A DNA stretch of 64,000 bases from JAFDZW01 sp964404255 (GCA_964404255.1 CAYOJJ010000009.1:1-64000), one strand, 5' to 3'; shown: positions 1-8,814, numbered from the stretch's first letter. Program-made: numbers and translations. Notes: a model not told the origin generated them from the letters alone.

Positions 1-156
1 GGCGGGGTTGCACAGGCAGGAAACTTCCTGCTGGAGCCGGCGCGCAAAGCATTGCACGACCATGTGCTTGAGCATCAACGCGGCTGGGTAGAGATCAGAA
101 CGGCAAAGCTCGGTACCAAAGCCGGTGTGATCGGTGCGGCACTGCTTACCAAATAA
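1..156 (+). CDS. ROK family sugar kinase, C-terminal fragment
   Basis: The reading frame is open from the first base of the window to the TAA at 154-156, so only the last 51 residues are visible. The tail has the shape of the ROK (repressor/ORF/kinase) family C-terminus: GGVAQAGNFLLEPARKAL, then a basic stretch, then GTKAGVIGAALLTK, which matches the AGxxGAAxL helix that closes ROK glucokinases. ROK proteins phosphorylate glucose or related sugars, or act as sugar-responsive repressors; the kinase and DNA-binding parts lie outside the window, so the subtype cannot be decided. pyrF starts 4 bp downstream and is probably co-transcribed. Confidence 0.75.
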   Translation, partial: GGVAQAGNFLLEPARKALHDHVLEHQRGWVEIRTAKLGTKAGVIGAALLTK

Positions 157-160
157 GTGT

Positions 161-964
161 ATGAAATTCCTTGAAAAAATTATTGCTGCCCAACGAACGA
201 ACCGTTCGTATTTATGTGTCGGTCTCGATACCGATCTGAATAAGCTTCCGGATATCCTTAAGAAAGAGAAAGATCCGGTTGCCGCTTTTAATAAAGCGAT
301 CATCGAAGCCACAAAAGATCTTGCCTGTGCTTATAAGCCGAACCTGGCGTACTACGAGGCTAACGGGGCAAAAGGTTTAGAAAGCGTTACCGCGACCCTC
401 GAAGCAATACCAGAACATATTTTTACTATCGCCGATGTAAAACGTGGCGATATCGGCTCGACGAGCGATCAGTATGCTATTGCCTTTCAAAAAACTATTC
501 CCTTCGATTGTGTAACGCTGAGCCCATACATGGGCTTTGATTCGGTAGAGGTCTTCCTAAAGGATGAGAGTAAGGGAGCGTTCTTTTTAGGGCTTACTTC
601 GAATCCTGGCGCCCGCGATTTCCAATATCTTGAGCTTGCTTCGGGAAAGAAATTATACGAGCAGGTAACGGAAACCGTAAATAAATGGAATGAGCCAAAG
701 CGTAACTGTGGCCTGGTAGTAGGAGCTACTAAGCCCTCCGAGCTTGAAGCTCTGCGAAATCTAGCACCCGACCTTCCATTTCTTATCCCGGGCGTCGGTG
801 CGCAGGGTGGTTCACTCGAAGAAGTATTAAAAGCCAATGGAAACGGTGTTGCCCTTATTAATGCCAGCCGCTCGATTACCTATGCTTCAAAAGGAAGCGA
901 TTTTGCCGAAGCCGCACGCAAAGTGGCCGAGGAATTAGTAACAGCTATGCGGGCTTTTATGTAG
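161..964 (+). CDS. pyrF: Orotidine 5'-phosphate decarboxylase
   Basis: This enzyme decarboxylates OMP to UMP, the last step of de novo pyrimidine synthesis in the cytoplasm. The 267-residue protein carries the OMP decarboxylase catalytic motif ADVKRGDIGSTS, with the Asp-x-Lys-x-x-Asp triad at D92, K94 and D97. It also has an N-terminal VGLDTDLNKLP strand and a phosphate-binding PGVGAQGG loop near the C-terminus. Length and motif spelling fit the longer group 2 PyrF proteins of mycobacteria and Bacteroidota. An in-frame ATG at 134 would overlap the ROK gene; the ATG at 161 gives the usual MKFLEKI start and is preferred. The GNAT gene begins 3 bp after the stop. Confidence 0.95.
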   Translation: MKFLEKIIAAQRTNRSYLCVGLDTDLNKLPDILKKEKDPVAAFNKAIIEATKDLACAYKPNLAYYEANGAKGLESVTATLEAIPEHIFTIADVKRGDIGSTSDQYAIAFQKTIPFDCVTLSPYMGFDSVEVFLKDESKGAFFLGLTSNPGARDFQYLELASGKKLYEQVTETVNKWNEPKRNCGLVVGATKPSELEALRNLAPDLPFLIPGVGAQGGSLEEVLKANGNGVALINASRSITYASKGSDFAEAARKVAEELVTAMRAFM

Positions 965-967
965 GTT

Positions 968-1474
968 ATGGCGGGTGATCTGGTGATCAGATTATGGAAT
1001 GAGTCCGATTCGGTCAGTGAACTGACAGCCTTATTACATCGCTCTTATAAATCGCTTGCTGATATGGGATTGCGCTTTCTTGCTACTCATCAGGATGATG
1101 AAACGACGCTCGATCGTATCTCAACCGGCATTTGCTATGTTGTGGAGCAGGACGGAGCTTTGGTTGGTACGATTACTTTATATCTACCCGATGGAAAAGG
1201 CGGCACGCCATGGTATGATCGTTCCGATGTAGCAAGGTTCGGACAGTTTGCCATCGAACCTAAGTTGCAGAAACAGGGCATTGGCGCTAAACTCATGGAT
1301 GTGATAGAAGAGGAAACGGCCAATCGCAACATTCCCGAGCTTGCGCTCGATACTGCCGAACCTGCAACTCATCTTATCCGCTACTACGAAAAGCGTGGAT
1401 ACCGGTTTATAGAACATACGCCGTGGGATGTCGTAAATTACCGAAGCGTTATTATGAGTAAAACGCTTCGATGA
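968..1474 (+). CDS. GNAT family N-acetyltransferase
   Basis: A 168-residue protein with one GCN5-related N-acetyltransferase fold. The acetyl-CoA pyrophosphate loop is QKQGIGAKLM, with the Q/R-x-x-G-x-G/A signature at Q103-G104-I105-G106, preceded by the beta-4 strand FGQFAIEPK. The C-terminal part, with YYEKRGYRF near residue 142, is the typical alpha-4/beta-6 region. The acceptor is unknown: GNAT enzymes acetylate amino groups of antibiotics, peptides, proteins or small amines. It sits between pyrF (3 bp upstream) and a DUF2851 gene whose ATG overlaps its stop (ATGA at 1471-1474), so the three are probably translated from one message. Confidence 0.88.
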   Translation: MAGDLVIRLWNESDSVSELTALLHRSYKSLADMGLRFLATHQDDETTLDRISTGICYVVEQDGALVGTITLYLPDGKGGTPWYDRSDVARFGQFAIEPKLQKQGIGAKLMDVIEEETANRNIPELALDTAEPATHLIRYYEKRGYRFIEHTPWDVVNYRSVIMSKTLR

Positions 1475-2829
1475 AAAAAAGCGAACTTCAGGAATCGCTC
1501 CTTCACCATATTTGGAAATCCCATGAGCAGTACTTGGTTACTACTCCGAGACTCGTTGATGGTTCTTCGGCGACGATCATTTCTGCCGGTACATTTAATA
1601 CCTTTCGCGGCGGTCCGGATTTTCTTGGGGCTGAAATCCTTCTCGATGGTTTTCGCATTCAGGGCGATATAGAATTGCATCGTCATACAGCAGATTGGTC
1701 TCATCATGGTCATACTACCGATAGCCGGTATTCTTCAGTTATATTGCATGTGGTAATGGATAATGATAGCGAGTATAGGGCTGACCCAGATATTCCTATA
1801 CTTGAACTCCGGAGTAATCTGATGTTCGATGAGAAAGCATTTTGGAGACAGCTATTCCAGCGGCATTATGATCGTTCTCCGGAGCTGCCGTGCTTCCCGC
1901 ATAATCTGGCAGTACCGATGAATCGAAAACATAAGCTGCTTCATACTGCCGCTGAATTGCGGCTTGAAGAGCTGATCTCAAGAGTTGCATCGCCTACGGT
2001 GCAAGGGCTATTGGATCGTGTTTATGAAAAAGTACTCGATGCGCTGGGCTATAGCCAAAACCGTCAGCCGATGGCGGCGCTTGCCAAGGCACTTCCCAGG
2101 ACGTTGCTTCAGGAAATCAGGGACAGAGAACCACTTGCTTCTTTGCATCAGATATTTGAAGCGCTTTTCTTCGGTGTTGCAGGTTTGCTCGAAGCTCCGA
2201 ATCCAAAGTATCCTGCCGAGTCGAATGAATATCTTATTACTCTGCGAAGCCATTGGGAAGCCTTAACGGTCAGCTACCCAATAGCACCGGTACTAAGCAA
2301 AGGCGATTGGGCATTCTTTCGTATTCGCCCGGTAAATTCCCCCTATCGAAGAGTGGCTGCTGCCGCTTCTCTGGCGGCAAGATATTTTTCCCGAGAAAAT
2401 TTTTCGATTAATGAAGATATTGTTCTCGAAGATGCCGAGCAGTGGTGGGCACTTAGAACTTCTTATAAAAGTGTATTAGATAGTCCCTATTCACTTCTCG
2501 GAGAGGAACGGCGCGCGGCTATTTACCTTAATGTTATTCTTCCCGCACGAATTGCTTTTCTTCGGATGCAGGCCCAGGATCGACTGCAGCCATTCAAAGA
2601 AAAAGATATTATGAATGAATGGTTTGCTCTAAGCTCTGCTTCAACAGCCTCGTACGTATCGATTATTGAACAGGAATTACTTGAAGGAGAACACATAAAA
2701 ACAACGGCGAATGAGCAAGGAGCACTTTATCTCTATCGTAGTTATTGCACGCAACTTCGCTGTAATGAATGCCCGGTTGGAAAAGAAATCCTTTCCAAGG
2801 GAATTGCAATTAATGGAGTGTCTTCTTAG
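1471..2829 (+). CDS. DUF2851 family protein
   Basis: A 452-residue protein matching the DUF2851 family, which is common in Bacteroidota and Chlorobi and has no established function. The hallmark is in the N-terminal quarter: GGPDFLGAEI (about 47-56), then GDIELHRHTADW (about 65-76) and a VILHVV strand. The pattern of conserved D, E and H residues looks like a metal or nuclease-type active site, but that is inference. The C-terminus has a small cysteine cluster (YCTQLRCNECPVGK) that could bind metal. Its start overlaps the GNAT stop by 4 bp. Its last 20 bp overlap, tail to tail, the last codons of the sirtuin on the other strand, leaving no room for a separate terminator. Confidence 0.88.
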   Translation: MKKSELQESLLHHIWKSHEQYLVTTPRLVDGSSATIISAGTFNTFRGGPDFLGAEILLDGFRIQGDIELHRHTADWSHHGHTTDSRYSSVILHVVMDNDSEYRADPDIPILELRSNLMFDEKAFWRQLFQRHYDRSPELPCFPHNLAVPMNRKHKLLHTAAELRLEELISRVASPTVQGLLDRVYEKVLDALGYSQNRQPMAALAKALPRTLLQEIRDREPLASLHQIFEALFFGVAGLLEAPNPKYPAESNEYLITLRSHWEALTVSYPIAPVLSKGDWAFFRIRPVNSPYRRVAAAASLAARYFSRENFSINEDIVLEDAEQWWALRTSYKSVLDSPYSLLGEERRAAIYLNVILPARIAFLRMQAQDRLQPFKEKDIMNEWFALSSASTASYVSIIEQELLEGEHIKTTANEQGALYLYRSYCTQLRCNECPVGKEILSKGIAINGVSS

Positions 2830-3547
2830 CGGCTCTTATTTGGTTAAGGAGTTCCGGCATTGCTTTTGCAGCAGGCTCCTGAATAGAGCAATCGGCTCTA
2901 TGGGAAAGATCGGTACGCTCCGGATTGATCTCCAGTACTACTTTTCCAAGCTGTAAAGCAAGAAAGGGAAGCGAAGCGGCAGGATAGACCTGAGTGGATG
3001 TGCCAATAGAAAGAAAGAGCTCGCAATCCCGGGTAGCCTGCTCAGCACGATCCCAGGTTTCGATTGGCAGTTCTTCTCCAAACCACACTACACCCGGCCT
3101 GATAAGTCCGCCACAGGTTTTACAATGAGGGACATCTCTTTCTTCCTCATTCAGATCGTACGCGAGCCCGCATTCTAAACAGCGATGCTCGAGCAGTGAA
3201 CCATGAAGTTCATGGACAATCGTAGAGCCGGCCCGGCGGTGAAGTCCATCGACATTTTGAGTAATGACATCGACGCGGCTTACTATTCGTTCCAGATCGG
3301 CGATCGCATAATGTGCCGCATTCGGCTTTGCATCGTTGACGACCGAGCGGCGATATTCATACCATTGCCATACTCGTTCGGGGTTAGCCATAAAGGCCGA
3401 AAGATTTGCCAGCTCCTGCGGGTTGAATCTCGCCCAGATGCCATCCGGTGCCCGAAAGGTCGAGATGCCGGATTCTGCCGATACTCCGGCGCCCGTAAAA
3501 ACAACTACCCGTTCGAGGGTTGGAAATAATTCTTCGATCGATGTCAT
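2810..3547 (-). CDS. cobB: NAD-dependent protein deacylase, Sir2 family (SIRT5-like)
   Basis: A 245-residue sirtuin that removes acyl groups from lysines using NAD+. The motifs are complete: the GAGVSAESGI NAD loop (19-28), TQNVDGLH (96-103), catalytic H115 in ELHGS, a structural zinc site of two CxxC pairs (C123/C126 and C142/C145), and GTSTQV followed by INPE. The residues after WQW read Y63-E-Y-R66. The Tyr-x-x-Arg pair marks class III sirtuins such as SIRT5 and E. coli CobB, which prefer succinyl or malonyl lysine; that preference is inferred from the motif. The ATG at 3547 gives a normal N-terminus. It is convergent with, and overlaps by 20 bp, the DUF2851 gene. Confidence 0.93.
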   Translation of the reverse strand: MTSIEELFPTLERVVVFTGAGVSAESGISTFRAPDGIWARFNPQELANLSAFMANPERVWQWYEYRRSVVNDAKPNAAHYAIADLERIVSRVDVITQNVDGLHRRAGSTIVHELHGSLLEHRCLECGLAYDLNEEERDVPHCKTCGGLIRPGVVWFGEELPIETWDRAEQATRDCELFLSIGTSTQVYPAASLPFLALQLGKVVLEINPERTDLSHRADCSIQEPAAKAMPELLNQIRAAKKTLH

Positions 3548-3623
3548 AGATAATTCAACGGCAGAGCGATTCTATTGAGTTCTATAGGGACAAACCCGCA
3601 CGCTCTATCGTTTTACACGGCGA

Positions 3624-4952
3624 ATGTCTCTTCTTCGAGCGTACCGGATAGTTGTAATCGCCATACTACTTACTGCCCTTGGAATATCGGCAGTGACGGC
3701 ACGCCGGCATCCTAAACGAAAACCTGCGCCTAAAAAACATACTTCAGCCGTCCATAAAGAGCGGCTCTCGCGTGAAGCAGAGCTCGCCCAAATTCGCAGA
3801 GAAATTGTCGAGACCGAACGCCAGATAGCCGAACACTCTCACAAAGAACGCTTAACAAAAAAACAGCTTGCCGCCCGCGATGCCGAAGTTAAAAAGCTTC
3901 AGGCACGATTAGCTGGTCTTAGAGCGAGAGCCGAAGAACTACGATCCGAAGAAGCGGAGCTCGATACTTCTATCAAGCAAACTTCTAATACCATCGATAC
4001 CTTAAAGACACGCTATGCTACCGAGGCATTACATCGGTATATTACCGGCGCTTACCGCGAGAAGCCTTCGACGGGCAGTGGCCTTGACGATCCCATAGAG
4101 GAAGCAGCTCATCGCCGCAGCGCTTACTTTGCTTCCTTATCTGCCAAAGCGGTAAGTAAAAATAAATCCACGCTCGATTCTTCCAAAACATCGCTTACCG
4201 AAAACAGGGAAGAAGTTGCTTCGATGCTCGGAGCTCAGCTTGGGGCAATTAATGAGACCACAGCCCAGCAGCACGAACGCGAAGCTGAACGGCAACAGAC
4301 TCAAAAAGAATTGCAGACGATCCAGGCCCGCAAAGCAGCCTTACAAAAAGAACTCGATAAGCGTAAACAAAGCGCGAAGCGCCTCGAAGCGATCATTGCT
4401 TCATTAGCGGCAAAAGAAGAAGCAGAGATTCGCCAGCGAAAGGAAGCGCTGAAAAAGCGCGAAGCCGAGCGAAAGAAAAAACGGAAAGCCGGAAAGAAGC
4501 TGACTCAGCAGGAGCAGAAGCAGGAGCGGCTCGATAGCGAAGAGCAAAAAAATCTTGCCGGCCCGCATTCGCTTGGCTGGCCCACGAGCTCTCATCGTAT
4601 TGTGCAGGGGTTCGGCGAGCAGCGCAATAAAGAGCTTGGCACGGTAACCGTCAATCTCGGTATCGATATCGGCAGTTCGAAAGGTGCTGTTGTTCATGCT
4701 GCTGAAAAAGGAAAAGTGGCATTAGTGAGTTCATTACCAAGCTATGGCACTCTGGTTATTATTCGCCACGGAGGCGGAATACTTACGGTCTATGCAAATC
4801 TGGAATCAACAGCCGTTTCCACGGGCTCTGTCGTTACGAAAGGAGAAACGATCGGTCGCAGTGGCAGTAATAGCGAGCTTGGAGAGATCCTGCATTTCGA
4901 GGTTTGGAATGGCAGGACCAAGCAAAATCCCTTACGCTGGCTTAATAAATAA
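3624..4952 (+). CDS. EnvC-like murein hydrolase activator (degenerate LytM/M23)
   Basis: A 442-residue secreted or periplasmic protein. It has an N-terminal hydrophobic segment (about 7-24), a very basic stretch, two long Lys/Glu/Arg-rich coiled coils (about 45-125 and 190-300) and a C-terminal LytM (peptidase M23) domain (about 335-440). This is the architecture of EnvC, which switches on periplasmic amidases at the division septum. The LytM zinc ligands are lost: the HxxxD motif reads NLGID (N344, D348), the active-site Y-A-H reads Y390-A-N392, and the HxH motif reads H424-F-E426. It is therefore probably not a peptidase but an activator. No ftsEX genes are adjacent. A strong hairpin starts immediately after the stop codon. 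Confidence 0.85.
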   Translation: MSLLRAYRIVVIAILLTALGISAVTARRHPKRKPAPKKHTSAVHKERLSREAELAQIRREIVETERQIAEHSHKERLTKKQLAARDAEVKKLQARLAGLRARAEELRSEEAELDTSIKQTSNTIDTLKTRYATEALHRYITGAYREKPSTGSGLDDPIEEAAHRRSAYFASLSAKAVSKNKSTLDSSKTSLTENREEVASMLGAQLGAINETTAQQHEREAERQQTQKELQTIQARKAALQKELDKRKQSAKRLEAIIASLAAKEEAEIRQRKEALKKREAERKKKRKAGKKLTQQEQKQERLDSEEQKNLAGPHSLGWPTSSHRIVQGFGEQRNKELGTVTVNLGIDIGSSKGAVVHAAEKGKVALVSSLPSYGTLVIIRHGGGILTVYANLESTAVSTGSVVTKGETIGRSGSNSELGEILHFEVWNGRTKQNPLRWLNK

Positions 4953-4980
4953 TGATGGCGGCCCGCTTGAGCCGCCATCA
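4953..4980 (+). terminator. Hairpin directly after the EnvC-like gene
   Basis: A perfect 10-bp inverted repeat: TGATGGCGGC (4953-4962) pairs with GCCGCCATCA (4971-4980) around the 8-nt loop CCGCTTGA. It begins at the base after the stop codon of the EnvC-like gene and lies between convergent genes. The T-tract after it is weak (GGTATTTATC), so it may be a factor-assisted or bidirectional terminator. Confidence 0.6.
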
Positions 4981-5057
4981 GGTATTTATCATCGTCCAGG
5001 ATGCATTTTTATAACTTCTTGTGCAGAGATAGGCGCTTATTATGATATTAGCGACAA

Positions 5058-5570
5058 TTAATTCACAATGCTAAAGCGCGATTGCACTAACGCGCCCGGC
5101 ATCGAAGCTGCTAAGAAATATACGCCGCTTGCCAGACTGGCAACATTATACCGAAGCTCGAACGTACCGGCATTTTTATAGCCTGAGAATACGGAGGCGA
5201 TCCGTTTACCCGATGCATCGTAAATAGCGAGATCGAGCGTACCGCTGGTTGCGAGCGTCGTGCGGATCGTCATTTCACTCGAAGCAGGATTCGGTACCGT
5301 GCTTACCGAGCGAATTGAGCTTGGCATGCTGATGCGAATACCAGAATTAGCAACCGGCTTCTCATTCCAGAAGCCGAACTGCCCGGTAGTAATACCATTG
5401 GAAGCTTTGCCGGTAGCGGCTTGCCCTGCCGTCACATTAGCAATGGTCGTCCCGTTAGAAGCTACGCCGCCTCCGTCGCTGACCACCGCTTTTTGCAGTA
5501 CTATCTGGGCCGAAGCAGTGCCTGCCATCAGCAGAACGGCAATAGTAAAAAGAGGTAGAATGGATTTCAT
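5058..5570 (-). CDS. Small secreted protein with T9SS type A sorting domain
   Basis: A 170-residue exported protein. It has a clear signal peptide (about 1-21, ending in TASAQ), a short Gly/Asn/Thr-rich region ending in GQFGFWN, and a type IX sorting domain over the last 85 residues (starting near STVPNPASSEMTI, then LDLAIYDASGKRI and a final LASGVYFL strand). The QxVLQK...SNGT...G.FGFW head is a recurrent leader in T9SS proteins of this lineage, so almost the whole protein is signal plus sorting module. It follows the fibre-like gene by 20 bp on the same strand and may help place that protein on the surface. The precise role is unknown. Confidence 0.8.
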   Translation of the reverse strand: MKSILPLFTIAVLLMAGTASAQIVLQKAVVSDGGGVASNGTTIANVTAGQAATGKASNGITTGQFGFWNEKPVANSGIRISMPSSIRSVSTVPNPASSEMTIRTTLATSGTLDLAIYDASGKRIASVFSGYKNAGTFELRYNVASLASGVYFLAASMPGALVQSRFSIVN

Positions 5571-5590
5571 ACTACGATCCTGTTCTAAAA

Positions 5591-6901
5591 TTACTGATTG
5601 ATGATCAGGTAGTTAAAGGTGACATTACCGGTAACAGCACCACTAAGAATACCCGATAGCACCGATACTACAAATGAACCATTCGATTGAGAAGCGATCT
5701 GAAGAGGCAGTGTCAGGCTGCCCGCTCCTGTGGTGGTGATCATAATGATCGAATTTGCTTTTACCAATGCGTTGGTGATCGTTGTTGTAGTTTGGCCAAG
5801 GTTGATCTGGCCCGAACCAACAGCACCGATAAGTTTAAGGCCGCCGGTCACTTTTAAGGCTGCTTCACCGGCTGCCGATGTGCTCACTTCCAGTGCATCT
5901 CCCACCGTCGATTGGATAGTAGTTTTTCCATTTGTCGCGACATCAAGAACAGTAGTATTCGAAGCATTGACGGCCGACATCAGTTTTGCCGTAGCATCCG
6001 AAGCTTCGTTTTTTATTGTCAAAGCGGCGGTACCACTGGCATTTGCAACGGCATTAATAGCAGCACCGGCCGAGTTATGAAGGTCGAGTGTTGCCTGCGA
6101 TGCAGCAGAACTGGTAGCCATAATAGCAGCTCCTGTCGAAGCAGTCGCATTCACAGCCGCTCCAAGACCGGTATTAATAAAACTGGCAGCAGAACCACCT
6201 AAGGTATTGGTGATACTGAATGCAGAGCCGGAGGAAAGATCGACCGACTTAGTAAAGGGCAGTGATAACCCACCCCCGCCGGAGCCACTGAAACTGAGGC
6301 TGATGGTATTGCCCTGTGTGTTAACGCTCAGATCGCCGCCACCCTGGAAATTGACAGCACCGCTTAAGCCATTAACGCTCGTTACGAGGCCGCTATCGAG
6401 CAGCGAACCATGGATCTTTCCGGATCCATTGAGCACTAAAAGAGTATTAGGTTTTGCGCTATCGGCAGTAGAAACTCCAAAGCCTCCGACGGCATTTGCG
6501 TTTGCAGCCACTTCGGCAGTTAGGGATTTTAAAGAACCGGCAAGCGAAAGACGCGGAGCAAGCTCGCTCTGTCCATCGATCGTAATACCGAGTTCATAAT
6601 CGGTCGAGGCATTGACTCGTAACGAATCGGTACCTTTGCTTCCGACCATAGTCGAGAAATATCCATCGACCGTAGTTATTGTTTGAGTTTCCGTATAAGC
6701 GAGTGCACCAGTTGCTTTAGAATAGATATTCGCAACCAGAGTATGAGCACCGTCGGCTACTGTAGCGCCGGTGGTGGTGGTCAGCCGTCCCTGTAAAGAG
6801 AATTCTCCGCTTACCGAAGAAGAAGCGGTTTGGGCGAACCCTGCAGAAAAAAAGAACAAGCAGATGAGGGCTGCAACGCAGCACGATGTAGCATTCTTCA
6901 T
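5591..6901 (-). CDS. Secreted repetitive fibre-like protein
   Basis: From the preferred ATG at 6901 the protein has 436 residues with a signal peptide (MKNATSCC to AGFAQ). A longer in-frame start at 6949 would bury that signal. The N-terminal domain (FSLQGRLTTTTG, then DGAHTLVANIYS and GYFSTMVG) resembles a module of extracellular and phage tail-fibre-like proteins. A coiled or trimeric middle follows, with SGAVNFQGGGDLSV and then Ala/Thr/Ser/Asn-rich degenerate repeats of about 20 residues (TGLGAAVNATAS, HNSAGAAINAVA and similar), which suggest a beta-solenoid shaft. The end (NVTFNYLIINQ) looks like a fibre tip. No sorting domain is visible; the T9SS-tagged gene follows 20 bp downstream. Function is inferred from shape only. 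Confidence 0.72.
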   Translation of the reverse strand: MKNATSCCVAALICLFFFSAGFAQTASSSVSGEFSLQGRLTTTTGATVADGAHTLVANIYSKATGALAYTETQTITTVDGYFSTMVGSKGTDSLRVNASTDYELGITIDGQSELAPRLSLAGSLKSLTAEVAANANAVGGFGVSTADSAKPNTLLVLNGSGKIHGSLLDSGLVTSVNGLSGAVNFQGGGDLSVNTQGNTISLSFSGSGGGGLSLPFTKSVDLSSGSAFSITNTLGGSAASFINTGLGAAVNATASTGAAIMATSSAASQATLDLHNSAGAAINAVANASGTAALTIKNEASDATAKLMSAVNASNTTVLDVATNGKTTIQSTVGDALEVSTSAAGEAALKVTGGLKLIGAVGSGQINLGQTTTTITNALVKANSIIMITTTGAGSLTLPLQIASQSNGSFVVSVLSGILSGAVTGNVTFNYLIINQ

Positions 6902-7108
6902 AATCGTGAATGGAAAGTTAGTGAATACAACGTCCGAGCGTAATGGCAATAGCAGCCATCAGGAAGCTATTTCGCTTGGCAGATGGGAGTTCGTAGCTTC
7001 ACGGTTCTGGTAAATATCTCAGACAAGAATGATTACGTAAGAGTTACGTAAAGCGGATTTGAAGAGGCAGGATCGGAACTTACTCTTTGAAAAAAGAACT
7101 GATATTTT

Positions 7109-8017
7109 GTGACCAGGTACATCATACTACCCCTATTGATCGGTCAATGGTTCGCCGGGACGACGCGGTTATTCAGCCAGGTCATATTGAATTCCTCGGT
7201 TTCGTTGCGTAGTGGTTCAGGATTTCAAATTATTACGACGTTCGTGGAAGATACCGCTTATCTTCGGATATGGAAGGCGGATGGTACTGTTGTATCGGCA
7301 CTGGATTCTTCTGATATCCTCATAACAAAAGGCAGTGACACCGCAACAATAATCCGCTTTGAAAAGACAACCTCTCTTACTGCTCATGGGCTTGGGATCA
7401 ATTTCATCCTGGATAACTCCAGTTCGATGTTTCATTCCTATGACACGCTGACAAAGTATCTGGATGTACTGCTCGATTCCATCCCCGGCGATCCTTCGTT
7501 TTCTGCAGTTGCCTTCGATAACAGTGAACGGCAGCCAACGTACGATGGTACCAGAAGAGAAGGGTTATTTATTGCTTCGAGTGCCCATACTATGGAGCGG
7601 CCGCTTATTCGGCGGTTCTATCATTTCTTCGATACCATTCGCACGAATCTTACCCCACTTTATGATGCGATCTGGAGTTCGCTTGAGCATATCACCGACC
7701 GACGAATAAAAGGAGATTCGTTGCGAACGGATGTCGCCCTTATTGTTACCGATGGTGACGATAATTGCAGCGGGCATTCTATTACCGATCTTGAAGCATT
7801 GATCCACGCCATGAAGTTACCGTTGTATGTGATCAATTACCGTTCGCAGCCGGATGGCTCTTTTATCTGGCTCATTACCAAAAGCGGGGGACATGGGTAT
7901 CTTGCCGAAACCTTACCGGAGCTTCGTGCGGCATTAAAACAGGTCGTTACTACCCTGACCACCGGATATAAAGTGGTGTTCTCTTATCCTTTTGGCGGAC
8001 CTTCAGTTATACATTAG
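7109..8017 (+). CDS. Secreted von Willebrand factor A domain protein
   Basis: A 302-residue protein starting at GTG 7109, with an N-terminal hydrophobic signal (about 4-24). The VWA domain occupies most of the rest. Its metal-ion-dependent adhesion site has DxSxS at D102, S104 and S106 (LDNSSSM), a threonine in the NLTPLYDAIW helix and an aspartate in VTDGDDN. VWA domains bind protein ligands through a divalent metal. No sorting domain or C-terminal membrane anchor is seen, so the protein may be periplasmic. It is divergent from the fibre-like gene and followed by a lipoprotein on the same strand after 57 bp. Confidence 0.8.
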   Translation: MTRYIILPLLIGQWFAGTTRLFSQVILNSSVSLRSGSGFQIITTFVEDTAYLRIWKADGTVVSALDSSDILITKGSDTATIIRFEKTTSLTAHGLGINFILDNSSSMFHSYDTLTKYLDVLLDSIPGDPSFSAVAFDNSERQPTYDGTRREGLFIASSAHTMERPLIRRFYHFFDTIRTNLTPLYDAIWSSLEHITDRRIKGDSLRTDVALIVTDGDDNCSGHSITDLEALIHAMKLPLYVINYRSQPDGSFIWLITKSGGHGYLAETLPELRAALKQVVTTLTTGYKVVFSYPFGGPSVIH

Positions 8018-8035
8018 ACAGGGAATTCTCTGTCT
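8016..8035 (+). terminator. Possible weak terminator after the VWA gene
   Basis: AGACAG (8016-8021) and CTGTCT (8030-8035) form a 6-bp stem around GGAATTCT, which can itself partly pair. The stem overlaps the stop codon and is followed by a T-rich but interrupted tract. The next gene starts 40 bp later, so this may only attenuate. Confidence 0.35.
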
Positions 8036-8074
8036 TGAATTCTTGTCAATTTATTATACATCTTCTTACACCCA

Positions 8075-8740
8075 ATGGTAAAAGCATCCCTTGCTCTTCT
8101 GGCGATCTGTTGTATTATTTTTATCGGATGTTCTTCCCCGGATACCGTGCCCGATGGCCCATTCTATAACGGCAGTAAATTTATGCCATTAACCGTTGGA
8201 AATTATTGGATCTATCGCGTGCAGGCCTTCAAAGATGACGGTACTCAGCTTGTCGATGTACCCGATACGCTTATAGCAGTTAAAAAGGATACGGTATATG
8301 GAATTGAAACCTATTCTATAAAAGAAAATAGACTTAATACCTATGTCTATTATTTCGACGGCGACACCACCTTTCAACTCCAGGTTGTTTCAAGTAGCGA
8401 TACCTTGCGCTCTATCCTTGGTGTAAATTCGATGAATGACGGGGATCAGGTAGTACTGATGGATGTAGTGAAGCCTGATAAGAGCATATTCCGGGATATT
8501 CTTCGCCAGGATTCTTCAAAATCGCTTATTAAGACCGGTTTTGAGGATTTTACCTGCTTTAAAATAAGAGAACTGGGCGTGGAAGGGACAACCGATATTC
8601 CGGATACGACGACGGTACTCGTTTCTTATTATGCACCCAGGAAAGGGCTTATCCGCACGGAAACGTACTTTAAGAGCAATAATACCGGGCATATCTATTT
8701 AGCTTCTACCATGGACCTGACCTCCTATTATGTACAATAA
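8075..8740 (+). CDS. Hypothetical lipoprotein, PLxVGxYW type
   Basis: A 221-residue lipoprotein with a hydrophobic signal and a lipobox FIGC with Cys at about 19, followed by SSP. The mature part starts with FMPLTVGNYWIYRV. The same pattern (IPLNVGYYWVM) occurs in the lipoprotein at 10421-11089, so the two look like distant paralogues flanking the T9SS propeller gene. The remainder is beta-strand rich with aromatic and Asp/Thr residues and no catalytic motif I recognise. It most likely sits on the periplasmic face of a membrane. Function unknown. Confidence 0.75.
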   Translation: MVKASLALLAICCIIFIGCSSPDTVPDGPFYNGSKFMPLTVGNYWIYRVQAFKDDGTQLVDVPDTLIAVKKDTVYGIETYSIKENRLNTYVYYFDGDTTFQLQVVSSSDTLRSILGVNSMNDGDQVVLMDVVKPDKSIFRDILRQDSSKSLIKTGFEDFTCFKIRELGVEGTTDIPDTTTVLVSYYAPRKGLIRTETYFKSNNTGHIYLASTMDLTSYYVQ

Positions 8741-8814
8741 TCATTTTTTATTGGTCTTTTATTCTTGCCTATGTAACTTCAACGGCGATCGACAGTTTTT
8801 ATGTTGAGGATTGT

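Noticed and set aside
5591..6901. Prophage tail fibre
   Set aside because: The head domain is fibre-like, but there is a signal peptide and no other phage gene in the neighbourhood.
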